Source: Riptortus pedestris (taxonomy: Eukaryota > Arthropoda > Insecta > Hemiptera > Alydidae). Taken from it: a stretch of 64,000 bases of DNA. This document shows positions 24,055 through 35,702 of this stretch, in pieces. The notes under the pieces are model-generated. The model saw only the letters and a list, made by a program, of their open reading frames with translations. It had not been told where the DNA came from and did no database searches. The first letter of the stretch is position 1. Every line of letters begins with the position of its first letter. The position numbers and the translations under genes are program-made. The stretch lies in the NCBI GenBank assembly GCA_019009955.1, contig CM032230.1, positions 125,299,501-125,363,500 on the forward strand. Reading direction: 5' to 3'.

Positions 24055-24334
24055 GAATATATTTTAAGGCATGTCTGCCTGAGCTCATTATTAATGGTCC
24101 ATTGATTGGCTTAAGTTCCCTGCATTAGAGTACGTCGAACATTTTATATAAGTAATAAAAAATAAAATTTGCTTTTATATCTAAATCTATCTAAATATAT
24201 GATACACTACGTTTCACGTCACCAATCTTTCTTCACCACCCCTTCAAATAGGCCGAGTGATATCCATCGGGTAGGCAAAACAATCTGATGATCCTGAGTT
24301 TAATTTAGTTAAACTTTTGTCGTCACACGCATAC

Positions 24335-24386
<52 letters not shown>

Positions 24387-24702
24387 ACAAATAATAATTA
24401 ATTAAATTGAATTTTCTCCTGGGCAGTAAGAATTTATTTTATGGCTTACTCCTAAGTCGCAATCTGCCTAGAAAAGTGTGGTAACCTATAGGATAACCCG
24501 TCCCAATTAACGTTAGTAGTAGAATGTGGACTTTAATAAATAACAAACAAATAATTAATACGCAATAATTAATAATAGCGCATTCCGTTTTTATTTTAGT
24601 TTTGTCTTTCGCTATTCCTTGTAGTCGAAGCCGAATTTGTCTGTCGGTGGACTCCAATATTAAAATTACTGCAAAACACTAAATTTTAATCAAGGATATT
24701 TA
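24055..24702 (+). repeat. 700-bp repeat unit, copy 2 (partner at 8594-9292)
   Basis: Same block order as the first copy: GAATATATTTTAAGGCATG, ATTGGCTTAAGTTCC, GGCAAAACAATCTGATGAT, a truncated SINE, and TAAATTTTAATCAAGGATAT. A (TA)n tract (24336-24383) sits where copy 1 has a short (AT)n (8886-8896), so the microsatellite grew in this copy. Confidence 0.65.
24418..24570 (+). mobile_element. tRNA-derived SINE, 5' part lost
   Basis: Only the region from CCTGGGCAGTAAGAATTTATT onward remains, through GTGTGGTAACCTATAGG, ACCCGTCCCAATTA and GTGGACTTTAATAAATAA. The tRNA-like head that copy 1 (8917) keeps has been lost. Confidence 0.65.
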
Positions 24703-25151
24703 ATAGATAATGTTTTTTTTCTGTAATCGTTGAATAATGGTAACCATACTAAACTGAAATGAGTGAAGAAAGTGAAACATTTTGCAATAGGGTGAAGAAA
24801 GTAATTTATTTAAGTATAAATTAAAAAATAATTTGAAGTTGGAAATTAAATGCTTTTAAATGTTTCTTAACATTGTAAGAATTTATTTTAACAAAATAAA
24901 TTGAAATGTAAATGAATTATTGGTGGAAATAATCAATATATTTTAAAATTTAAATATAATAATAATTACCTTCCTTGTTTATAACCACTACTTCACAATC
25001 ATCACTAGTTGTTTTATAACTATGCTTATAACCTTTCACAACCATTCTTACAACCTACCAACAACATACCATAATCTTCACAACATCCTAATTTTGTTCA
25101 TATTCTGGTTACATCTGATCACGTATTACACGATTACAGAAAAAATTTAAT

Positions 25152-25272
25152 ATTACACTCGTGACGAAAGTAGAATTTACAACTCTCGTGAAATTACCAC
25201 ACTCGCTTCGCTCGTGTGGGTAAACGTTTCCCTTGAGTTCTAAAATGATCTACTTTCGTCACTTGTATAATA
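25152..25272. mobile_element. Small palindromic TIR element (MITE-like)
   Basis: Terminal inverted repeats of about 22 bases (GTGACGAAAGTAGA at the left, TCTACTTTCGTCAC at the right) enclose an inner hairpin, ACCACACTCGCTTCGCTCGTG (25196-25219). The length is about 120 bases with no coding capacity. No second copy in the window. Confidence 0.55.
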
Positions 25273-25867
25273 AATAACTATTTTAACTCTAAGATTTGAT
25301 TGTTGTACTCCCTCAGTTATGTTATGTTAAGACACTCTTTTTATTAAGACACACTTTATATATATGTGTGTGTGTGTTTGTGTGTGCAGGGGGGCGGTTG
25401 CGTGTGCGGGAAGGGTAAATTCCTCCCCGTAGTTCTATTCATTAAACTCCTTATTCAGAATGTGTCGTGTTGCCCCGCACGTACTCGTTATAAGTTTGAA
25501 TAGTATTGGCTGCCTGGAGTCCTTGAATAGCCTCTATATTTAACTGGCCATTTCTTTCCACGCTATTTACTAACCTGATTTGTTTTCCTACCAGCATGAA
25601 CTTATGCACAGTTGGCATATGCACTTTATTATTGATCTATATTTTCCTATGAACTAACTCATGGAGAGTATTTTCAAGCATATGACATACGTAGATGTAT
25701 TTATGTATACAGTGAATGTGTTTGACTCTTCTAAGTTAAATAATTTAAAATACGTGGGTTCCTCTTACATATACTGATGGCGTAGAGAAAGTGTGCCATT
25801 GTTATGACTATATCAAAATTGCATTATTCAATTTTTCTTGAGGGAATTCCACCTTTGTTTTTGAAAA

Positions 25868-26672
25868 TTCCGACACGTAGGGACCACGTAAACTAAGCAG
25901 ATTTTCCAAGTGCATATAAAGCACGCGTGAGATGTCATCAGAGCGCATTCTATATTTTTATGTAAAACAAGTGATGAGTAGAAGGGGGGGGGGTTACTTA
26001 AGGCAGAAATCAAGTGAGTAATGCGCTTAATACTTGAGTTAACACAAAAAGCATAGAGCAACAATTGTAGAAAATGAAAAGATTAACAAAATTGGTTCTA
26101 TAGTATTCTATGGTCCGACTCATAATAATCCAATTTTTTGAATTTTCTAGCATGTTCATTTCCCCCTCTGTTAACTATCACTTATCCAGGTCCGATTTCA
26201 GACAAGATCAAATATGATCATTAGTGTTGACTGAAACGGTTAAATATATCCAGTAATGGCATAGATCAAATAAAGTGATTCATGTTATAACAGCTTATTG
26301 TAATATGACATAAGTAGGAGTGGGGGTATACTGTTGACTGAAAACTAAAATATGGAAAAATCTCAATTAATAATCAATATAGAGAAAACATGCAATAACA
26401 ACATTTGTAGAACATTGCATTTGCAGTAAGATTGATTCTATATACTTTTTCGACCCGACGCATAACAACGGAGATATTATTGGGGGGAATTCTCTCCCAC
26501 TAATCCGATTTTAGCCGTTAACGAATTTGATCTTTATTTTGACATAAAATGTTTAAATATCGAGCTTGGTAACGATGAGGTTAAAATTGCTTCCACCAGA
26601 GCATTATCAGACATATATATATGGTCATTTGAAGAAAAGTTTCGAAAATCTCATCTAAGGGACATCTGCTAA
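25868..26672 (+). mobile_element. HINE-like element, type D
   Basis: Left end CCGACACGTAGGGACCACG (diverged), AACTAAGCAGATTTTCC, first module with a G run at 25984 and TTAATACTTGAGTTAAC, then second core module (ATAAAGTGATTCATGTTATAA, GGAGTGGGGGTATAC, CCCGACGCATAACAACGG), a minimal (TA)n at 26613-26622 and ACATCTGCTAA as a decayed right end. An antisense frame at 25828-26064 is a shadow. Confidence 0.78.
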
Positions 26673-27275
26673 AAATGGTATGTTATATAATTTAGTTGCT
26701 TTGGTTTATCAGTTTCCAAGTTGAACGGCAAGACAAAATATGTTACCATGGTTTTATTTCAAATCTAATTGTTTTGGGGCCCTTAATAGCAATTCTGAAC
26801 ATAATTTATCTGACCGCTTAAACTGTCTTCTTTGTACAATCTCCATTAAGGATGCTCTAACCAAACAGGATTGTTGAATTCCATGCCCTTAATTCTCTTG
26901 ATGGTTTTGTCTGAAGAACAGAGTTCTGCGTAGCGAGGGCAATTAACTATGTGCCATTTCCGAAGATTAGATCAAGAAGACTGTAAACAAATTGAGGCGC
27001 CCTCTTCCTTCTCATTTCGTTAAGCCACCGGAATTATCTGGGCCTCTAATAGCCAGCTGCTCGAGGGAAATGGAACAGCTGATTAAGATCCGCCCTTTTG
27101 TTCTCTCCTGAACATGTTTTCATTTTAGATGATCCGTTTACTGCTGTAATGAAAATTGTGAGAAAATGATGAATCCGGTAGGTTTAAAATGAATCCGCTT
27201 ACAGTAGCGGTACTTCAGTTTAACTCACTTTCTCTTTAATGGGAGTTGAGAAACTTAACCTCATGAAGCGTTTTC

Positions 27276-27279
<4 letters not shown>
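26673..27279. other. No gene recognised
   Basis: Moderately AT-rich DNA without a long frame or a repeat shared with the rest of the window. Confidence 0.45.
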
Positions 27280-27340
<61 letters not shown>

Positions 27341-27985
27341 CTTTCCAGCGGTCGCAATTTTTGTTTTATCGTAACAGGGTACGATATATAAGCGTTTCGG
27401 GAAAAATTAAAGATGAAGTTCGTTAAGGCCTGAAATCAGACCTGGGGAAGGGAGGTTTAAAGGAGGAATTTTGAAAATTCGAAATATCTCAGTTATTTTA
27501 CGGTGTGTATAAAAGATGTATAGAACCAATGTTATTGCAAATTAAATGTATTATAAAGATTATTTTGCACCCTTATTGTATTTCTTCAATACTAGACGAG
27601 GTATTTGTATTTTTTAGTTTTCAGCCTCAAGTATACCATTATTTCTACTCATGCCAGAATAGCAATACGCTGTCATATCATGGACCACTTTATTCTAAGC
27701 TTAAACACCAAATATTGTCTTCTTGAGAAATTTATAATTTGAGATACATGCAAAATCGTTGTAAGAGAATTAAGAATGCTTCGTTCTTTATTTGAAAATG
27801 TTTATTTAATCTATGCCATACTCGGCATTTAAGCCGTTTCAGTCATTAAGATCAATTTATTTTTTGAGTGAAATCAGACGTGGAATAGGGGGGGGGTTCA
27901 GAGGGAGGGGGATTTGAAAATTCAAAATATTCCCGTTATTATGAGTGGGATCGTAAAAAATTATAGACTAACCTTGTTAAACTGT
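27280..27985 (-). mobile_element. HINE-like element, type D, with (TA)n(TG)n
   Basis: Minus-strand copy in which the microsatellite is a compound (TA)n(TG)n (27280-27337). Module one runs from CCAGCGGTCGCAATTTTTG to about 27730, and module two from GAAAATGTTTATTTAATC to about 27985. Both modules carry the same order of AAATCAGACxTGG, G-rich stretch and ATTCxAAATAT...GTTATT. Right-end palindrome absent. Confidence 0.78.
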
Positions 27986-28364
27986 CGAACTAGCTCATAG
28001 TATAACAAAAAGACGAAAGACTTAAAAAATTAGGAGTAGTTAATTAAATAAAAATATCATTATTTACTAAATAGATAATTTAAATAATTTTTGTTTACTA
28101 TCAGTTTTGATATATTATCATCCAATTAACCTCCAGGACGTTAGGGCACTGTCGATGACACAGTACATCAAAAGCGTTGTCTCGCTGTCATAAAATGTAC
28201 ATTTGGTCAGCTTAGTGAAACATATATTAAGTTAATTAAATAACAGTAATATGAATAGTAATTAAATATTACTTTATAAACATGTTAAAATAGTTAATAT
28301 TTCGTTCCCCATGTAATAATTTAAAAATATAATTATTATGTTAACATTCTCATTCGGCTTCTAG

Positions 28365-28520
28365 GGTTAATTGGACGGAGTTATCTTCAAGATCTCCTTA
28401 TTTAGAGTATCTATTATACATCTTTAGAGTCTCTAAATAAATTCCCGAATCTGACTGGAGAATCGAACCTACAGCTCTATGTTTACAAGAAACATTTAGA
28501 CCAAAGTCTCTTACATCTTT
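28365..28520 (-). mobile_element. tRNA-derived SINE, very diverged
   Basis: Keeps GGGTTAATTGGACGGAGTTA, TCTAAATAAATTCCCG and GAGAATCGAACCTACAGC in the right order for a minus-strand copy. Too eroded to place its ends. Confidence 0.4.
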
Positions 28521-29639
28521 GAAACAATTAATTAATGTTGTAACGTAAGTGCACTAATTTGTACTGTCGAGTTACTTTAAATCAGGGCTATTAACTCCAA
28601 ATGAACTAAGGCTGGGGAATTTTATTTTTCAAGCTGAGAAAATAAAAGATATTTCCTTTTATTAAAATAATTTGACAATTAAATCCTATAGAAATGAAGA
28701 AATAAATTATGTGCTGGTGGTATCTAAAGGAGTATCATGATGATTCACAAATTTCGAATCATGTTTCGAGTTATGCTAATTTGTAATTTGAGATTTCGTT
28801 TTTTCTTTATTCTTAGAATATTATTTACGGAAAACACATGTAAATACTGCGCTACAAGACACAGCTCCAGGTTACGCAAGCTAACCTGCATGTTATGCAA
28901 ATTAGATTTTATTTTTCATTCCATTCGTAGGAAATGAACGTGCTTTTTCCACCTTTCTTATGCGAATCTAGATATTAGTCTTTTTTTTTTTTTAATTACT
29001 TACGAAGCTCCCCTGGGGTTGATACAAATATTTTTCCTTCTATATCTTGGAATGTTGCTCTACTGTTGAGATTACAACCACAGGAATACGTAATTCTTTA
29101 AAAAAACATTGGTGAAAATCTCCCGACAGCTGACTTGGTAATATATATTTTTTTTTAACCAAAAACTCTTTAACGAATTAATCTCTTCGGTGATTAATGT
29201 TCTGAGGTCTCATAAATAATTTGAAATGAGTCGTTTATAACTTTCAATGCCGAAACTTCATTATTGACTTTGTTTTAAAGGTCAGCTGTATTATTTCATA
29301 GAGATATGGAGCGGTCACGCTACATGAAGACTAATGAACCAGTAGTAAAATGAAAGTTAAATTTACCCCATGTCGAATCGAAGACTGCCCTGGGACAGGG
29401 GTTGCAGTCTTTGGCCAACAGTTGACCAAACGCCGTTATGTCTAGGAAATCTTCCACAACCCTTGAAGTCCCACCCAGATGGACGTGAGTTAATGAATTT
29501 AACAATGTATTTAGTTAAAAATGCGCACAGGCAACAGGGCTCTGGTTTGCTCAATACGTAACCCTACTATACACGACCCGCTCACAGGAAACATTAGACA
29601 ATATATTTTAGAAATTATACTTTTAAATCTACACATACA
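28521..29639. other. No gene recognised
   Basis: AT-rich with a GC-richer patch at 29320-29570 that has overlapping frames of about 62 codons on both strands. None resembles a known protein. Confidence 0.4.
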
Positions 29640-30200
29640 CATAGAATGAAATAAGCTGACACGTTAGCTATGGAAGCAGCTCAGCATACAACACTAATCC
29701 CAGAATTATCGTTCTTACCATTCTGATACATTAGAAAAGTCGTACGTACCGACACAATACATAAATGGGACAGAGAATGGACGAAATGTAACAAATCTTA
29801 CGGCTTACACAAATTCATACCAAATATGACTCACAAAAACTACAACACAATTATGAGTCACCTTCACAAATGTACACATTTCCTAACGGAACATTATGCA
29901 CCAGTTATAATGATTTCTTCTCATAAATTTTCTTCTATATATTTCAAAGTTGGTCAGCGTTTGAATTTTTAAGAATAACAAACTCGCAGAAGATGTAGAG
30001 GCCAAATTAAGAAATATTACATATAGGCAACACTACAAGGTTTCTAACTGTTATCCAACATCAACACAATTAAAAATCTTTAAGGATTTAAAATTCAAGA
30101 CAATGACAAATATACATGCGACACACAATACTCTATGACTGCTCAACATTTTATTAAAATAGGTCAAATTTAATAATGAATATAATTTTAAAAGAAGATA
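29640..30200 (+). pseudogene. LINE RNase H domain and C-terminal relic
   Basis: Translation from about 29655 gives ADTLAMEAAQ, the last conserved block of a LINE RNase H domain. It is followed downstream by a DTIHKWDREW segment and a TIMSHLHKCTHFLTEHYAP segment, the usual order in the C-terminal half of I/Jockey-type ORF2. A later piece with CDTQYSMTAQHF (about 30117-30153) lies in another frame, so at least one frameshift is present, and a stop sits near 29724. It is a dead fragment with no upstream reverse transcriptase attached. Clade assignment is tentative. Confidence 0.6.
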
Positions 30201-31142
30201 ATTGGTCAGAACCACCTTATATATTATTTAGTTAATATGATAAAAAAAAACTGTTAGAATTTATCATAAGTATAGATATGGATGTAGCGAAAATTCATTA
30301 GAATTTAAAGTTGATCATGAAGAATGAAAATTATAATTCAATATATTTTGCCTTGCATAGACTCGAAAATTAAAGAAGAGAAAAACTGTAACATCGGTCG
30401 AATTTAATTGAGTAATTTAATTTATTTAGTATGTTTTTCAATTTCATTTATTAATTTTATTTGTAATTATTTCACAGTTTTACTTATTTATTTTTATTAT
30501 TATATTTTAGTCTGTGGTAATAATCCATTAAATTGTAAATATTGTTAAAAATGTATTTAAACATATTCATACATGTAATTTGCCATGTGGCAATTGAACA
30601 TATACTCAAATAAACGACTTCTCATACTATTTGGAGAAAAAACAAATTTAGTCGTTATTTTTTTATTTGTATATTTGTATTTAGCTTTTATTCCACATGA
30701 AATATTTTTGCTCCTGTTTTTCGTTCCATACTTCCATGCTTCAATATGGCAGTCCTTCCGAATTATAGCAATTTGTTTTTCAATCATCTATAGAAGACTA
30801 TTGTGAGTAAGGCAATTGCTTAACTTGGCCTCGATGGTGTTCTCTGAAGCAGGCTTATATTGAGGACACAGAGTTCATATAATAATATATAATATAAGCC
30901 CCTCATAAAACCAGTTGTTAGCTATGAAATCGAAACTTATAATAATTATGTTTTATAGCTATAAATATCCCGAAGAGAATGCAGGTGGCTGTGGAGACAG
31001 ACCTTGATCAGCTGTTGAGAATCTAATGGTTGAATTACCTATAAGTAAATATTTCTTGCCGCCATCATCAGTCTTCGCCAATGTCAGTCCGTTCTGGGCG
31101 ATGCCTTTCCAGCCCACTAGTTGGAACTCAGTAGCGTCCTCT
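30201..31142. other. No gene recognised
   Basis: AT-rich sequence. The antisense and sense frames around 30557-30806 overlap and are not gene-like. Confidence 0.5.
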
Positions 31143-31470
31143 TAGCAGATTTCACTTGAGAGAAATCAGCTGTTGAGATCGTACTCATGACGCGATTTTC
31201 GAAATTTTTTAGCAGATTTCCCTTAAGGGGAATCCTCCGCGAGCTCTGGCGGCCGTTTTGGTAACTATTCCTTCCTCGTGAATAGGTCTAGAGATACCTT
31301 CCTACTACTGTTATTATTAGGCAGATTTCTCTATTGTGAACCTTCACGTGGGAAATCTTGTTAGTTTACGCAGCCCCTGCGTGACGGACTTTTTTCAAAT
31401 GTCCATCGATCCTACCTAGAAGATGACGAAAATGAGTTCCGTTCAAAACAGTATGTACGAGTATATATAT
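31143..31470 (-). mobile_element. HINE-like element, outer copy split by a nested copy
   Basis: Minus-strand right-end part: AGCAGATTTCACTTGAG, CGTACTCATGACGCGATT, then an inserted smaller copy (31219-31393), then AAATGTCCATCGATCCTACC and AAAATGAGTTCCGTTC. Sequence on either side of the insert lines up with other copies with no more than a few bases' difference. Confidence 0.8.
31219..31393 (-). mobile_element. Mini HINE-like element nested in another
   Basis: A 175-base internally deleted copy. Its right end TAGCAGATTTCCCTTAAGG passes directly into TCCGCGAGCTCTGGCGGCC, which belongs to the left arm of type A, and then to the left end CTGCGTGACGGACTTTT. The core and microsatellite are gone. 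Insertion was in a run of T in the outer copy with no clear target duplication, as expected for Helentron-type insertion. Confidence 0.82.
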
Positions 31471-31474
31471 TTCA

Positions 31475-31930
31475 TTCTCTCGACCCGTCTCATCGTTGGT
31501 CTCTCTGGTCCGGATATCCGTCATTATCGCATGCTTTGTCTTATATAGAAAACCATTTGGGTTACTCTTTGTCTCACGTCCTTCCCGATGTAACCATTCT
31601 GTGTTCTAGTTATTCTTTGTTCGATTTCAGTTATCTTGTCGTAGACAAAGCTTGCTGTAGCTCCGAGGTTTGTAAAGCTTCCTAGTTTTGGAAAGAGTAG
31701 GGTTCCTTTCTCAAGCTGTTTTCGAGGTGTAGATTAGGACTCACTTGGATATCAATGATACTTCAAGAGGCAGCATATCATCTTCCTTTCACGGATAGAT
31801 ACACATATATCGTCTGCATTTGTGAAAAATGTATGCTTCTATGTCAACTGCGAATCCCAAAATAAAATCCTTAGCTACATCATGGATAATCCGTCCGATT
31901 GGCCATTGTAGCATGAAGTGGGCAGTCTTA
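31475..31930 (-). pseudogene. LINE reverse transcriptase fragment (YADD region)
   Basis: On the minus strand this reads NADDICVSIRE near 31800 (a decayed YADD catalytic box) and, after a gap and frame changes, FTNLGATASF...EIEQRITRTQ near 31600-31670. That is the LGxT...EIxxRIxxA pattern found downstream of the catalytic box in many LINE reverse transcriptases. At least one stop and frame changes are present. It is separate from the fragment at 45985 and may be of another clade. Confidence 0.55.
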
Positions 31931-32224
31931 CAAAAATTACACTAATAAAGGTTCCATATTTTTTTTAAAAATGGGTCTCTTACAGCGCAGCTACCCAACC
32001 CGATTGAGACGCAAATTTGAGCTGTTTCATCGGGAGCGTATTTTTGGAAACATCTACTTAGTAATTAGCAAACTAGTAGAGTGTGTCTGTCATTATACGG
32101 TTTATATAATTTTCTCATGCTTTCAAAGGAAGATTCTAGTTTCATGAAGAGATTATCTTACAAAAAAAAAATAACTCAGCACTGAAATATCCACTTCCTT
32201 TGCGGAGATTATTAATTACGTCAA

Positions 32225-32690
32225 TGAGAATTGATAACGTCAGACAACAATGGAAAAAACGATTTAAACCTGGGAACCTTGGAAAATTGGTTTCAATAAG
32301 ATGAAGTTGCACACTTGTGGGAAAAATTGTACTGCAGTTGTAATCGACTGATATGAGGAGTTGTGTTCAAAATGAAGTAATGCAAGCGGTATTTAGCTGC
32401 AATACATGGGATCCGGATATTGTAAACTTATGTTTGGATGCATGCAAAAATAGGAATAGATTGGAATGACTTGAAGTTTATTTGGAACATTTACAAAAAC
32501 CAGAGTACACAAATCGAAATAAACGAACGTTGAAGGGGAGCTAAAATTAAGGATGTCTTTGCTCTCCATATGATCATTTGGGAAGAGACAATAACGAAAT
32601 TGAAACAAGGAATTGAAAGTATTAGTAAGTAGAAGAGAAAAGAGTTCTGAAGGTCCTAAATGGTGTTCAGAAATGTTTAAGTTCAAAAGA
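32225..32690 (+). pseudogene. Probable mariner/Tc1-type transposase relic
   Basis: WFQ*DEVAH near 32287 resembles the conserved WFQQDGAxxH block around the second catalytic aspartate of mariner-like transposases. A lysine-rich IWEETITKLKQGI segment near 32570-32605 fits their C-terminal end. Stops and frameshifts are frequent and no terminal repeats are visible. The call rests on short resemblance and is uncertain. Confidence 0.3.
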
Positions 32691-32699
32691 AATTCACCT

Positions 32700-35070
32700 A
32701 AAACTAATATTTTACGCGGTTATTGGAAAATTGTTCAGGCTTTTTTTTTTAACTAAAAGGTATACACCTATTATATAATTATAAATGTATAATTATTGTC
32801 AGAATATATTTATAATTGATCTAAAGTTTTTTGTACAATAGCCCTAGCCGAGTTCGGATTCAATATAGTTGGAGTATTTCCATGAACAAACACATAAGTA
32901 TGGATACTAAATAAAAAATTATTTTAAATCAGTCGTTCGGAGGGCAGTGCTTTATGGGAGCAAAAATTGAATTAAGACTAAAAGACAATAAAATCCATTA
33001 GAAACGAGGGAAATGTGGATTTATCATCACAGTCACTGAACAAGCGATACTCAAACATCGAAGTTCTAAAAGCGTTGAGTAATAGTAGAATTCTACATAG
33101 AAAAAAGAAAGTTGATGCTTTTTAATAGTACCTTAAATCCCATTGATTAATCATAAATATAGTTTGGTAAAGTAATTGAATCATTGGATATAGGAGATGA
33201 GAGAGGCCTTAGTAGTAATTTTAGGTTAGGTCAACCATCTCATGGATTTCATAATATGAAAAGAGTAGCTTCTGACAAAACCTAGTGCTTGCATTTAAAT
33301 TCTCACAATCATCTGCAAAAAGCTACATATTTTTACACGGTCAGGGGAAAAATATATAAAGGAGGAACTTTCTTTACAATAATAAACCTATTGGATTTGA
33401 AAGAATAAAATAAAAATTTAATATAAACCTCTTTTTTTAAAAAAAAAAAAAAAATAGAAGAAATTATATTACTCCACTACGATCGTTTCCAGATCCTTCT
33501 ACGGAGATACCTAGTTATTTCTGAAGTCTTCACTTGATCTTATCTGCTATTGCTTCGTATTGAAATAAAATAATTAAAAAAAAAAAAAACAAGCTTGTGC
33601 AAGCGAGAAATCATTCTTATTCATCCCTCTGAAGGGCTGATAAAAAAATCGAAAATAATTTCAGAGATTATGTTATATTTTTACACACAAATGTTTATGA
33701 CGAGTGTCACTAAATGAAACCGCTTTTCTCCTTGTAATTTTTTTGCAGCACATTTCTCCGACATGTTTCATAGGAAGGGTCATTTAGAAGGGTGTAAAGC
33801 TTTAAGATTTGGTTTTATTATATTTTGTTTAACATTCGACAACGACGACTGCTGTTTCGGTCCCGAAAATTGATAGGTCGCAATATGTGCCATACATTTT
33901 ATTATATACCATATGAATAAAGATTTAATGCGTCATGAGTACAATTGTTGCTTCAAAATACTTTATTTAATTTCAAGATGAACTACTAATCTACTACTAA
34001 TTTCAGTTTTTTTTTGAGTACTTGTTTGAAAAATTGTTTATTTTTAAATGCCGAGTTTATTTTAATTATTTCATTTGTTACTCTCCTAATGAGTTCCTCG
34101 TTAAGAAAACCCTTAGTGAATAATTATAGTTGTTGGTATGCCGGCTCACGCTCAGTCTAAACGTAAAACAAAACTTTTTGTTTCCTCATGCTTATTATAA
34201 TAATGCTGTAACATTATATAATAGGTCTAAGGTTACTCTATTCAATCTAGTCTAGTGTATATATATTTATATATATTCATATTTTTAAAAAATGCATTTT
34301 ATTACTAAATATTTTCATCAAATGTTTTTGTAGTTTCAAATAATAGCATATTTTCACTAATAATTAGTAAATGTTCTTTTATTTAGGACATGTTCCTCAT
34401 GAGAAATTATCTACTAACATGCCTTAGTTTTTCTTTATCTCTTTCGCCCAAAACAAAAACCAAATAACATTGCTGAAGTGCATCTGATTAAAAAACAGGG
34501 AAGGTACAATCCATGTAAGTTAGACGTTTTAGGCTAAGCAATATCAGTTTTTTATAACTTATATTCTTGCTATTGTGCACTGTCTTTGCTATTATATATA
34601 TTTCAAATCCTTCTCCCTTGTAAACCATTAAACATTTTGGAAAAGGTTTTGAAACTATTTTTAAACTGCTGTGGCTGTTATTTTTTAATTCTGAATTTTA
34701 GGATAAAACGTGTACGCTACTCCCAAGTGACGAGGTTTATTCACACAATATCTTTCCATTTAGCAAGACAATAGTGTAGATTTGATGATTTATTTTATAA
34801 ATCCGTGTGAAGTTTATTATTGAACCACTTAATCAAAATATATTTTTGAAATTCAATACACCTGACATATTCGATTAACAGGGTATGACTATCGTTATCG
34901 TCAGAAAAATACGAATGAAAATACAAGTACCTTATTCTTGAATCTAGCAAAGATTATAAAAAAATCTGCATTGGCGTTGTCTCGTGAGTATTAAAGCTTT
35001 CAGAAAAATTATTAGAAAATAGTAAGTAACTTGTGAAAGTGGAAGTGCATTTAATACATAATATACTAAA
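32700..35070. other. No gene recognised
   Basis: AT-rich DNA with poly-T, poly-A and short AT runs (for example 33430-33455, 34258-34282). Open frames up to 62 codons are unremarkable. Confidence 0.5.
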
Positions 35071-35510
35071 AAAGTCTGTCACGCAGGGGCTGCGTAAACT
35101 AAGCAGATTTCCCACGTGAAGTTTTACAATAGAGAAATTTCACGAAAGGCGAGCAGTCAAGGAAACGGCCGAACTAGCTTTTGGCGGGAAAGTAACTCTC
35201 GTCCGTTAGGCGCCCAGATTTAATAAAAATGAAAATATTAATATGTTAATATTCAAGATAGAGAAAAAATGTATATGACAATATTTATAGTAAATTAAAT
35301 TTGCAATAAGATTGATTCTGTAAAATGTTTCGATCCGACGTATAGTAACGGAGATAATTTGAATTTTCGAATATCCTCCTCTCTAAACTCCCCCTCCCAC
35401 TGGTTCGATTTCAGCCGTTATCGAACTTGATCTTTCTTTTTACATAAAACGACTAAATATCGAGTTTGGTAACGATCAAACAAAAATTGCGACCGCTAGA
35501 GCGGTAACAG

Positions 35511-35572
<62 letters not shown>

Positions 35573-35702
35573 TTTTGATCGGACCTCATTTTCGCCATCT
35601 ACTAGGTAGAATCGATGGACATTTGAAGAAAAATTTCGAAAATTCCGTCATGAGTACAACCTCAATAGCTGATTTCCCTTAAGAAAAAATGAAATCTGCT
35701 AA
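35071..35702 (+). mobile_element. HINE-like element, type A variant
   Basis: Full-length copy: AAAAGTCTGTCACGCAGG left end. The left arm variant AATTTCACGAAAGGCGAGC and AACGGCCGAACTAGC is shared with 43897 and 55328. Then come the core, ACCGCTAGAGCGGTAACAG, (TA)n at 35514-35568 and GATTTCCCTTAAGAAAAAATG as a damaged right palindrome before CTGCTAA. Confidence 0.88.
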
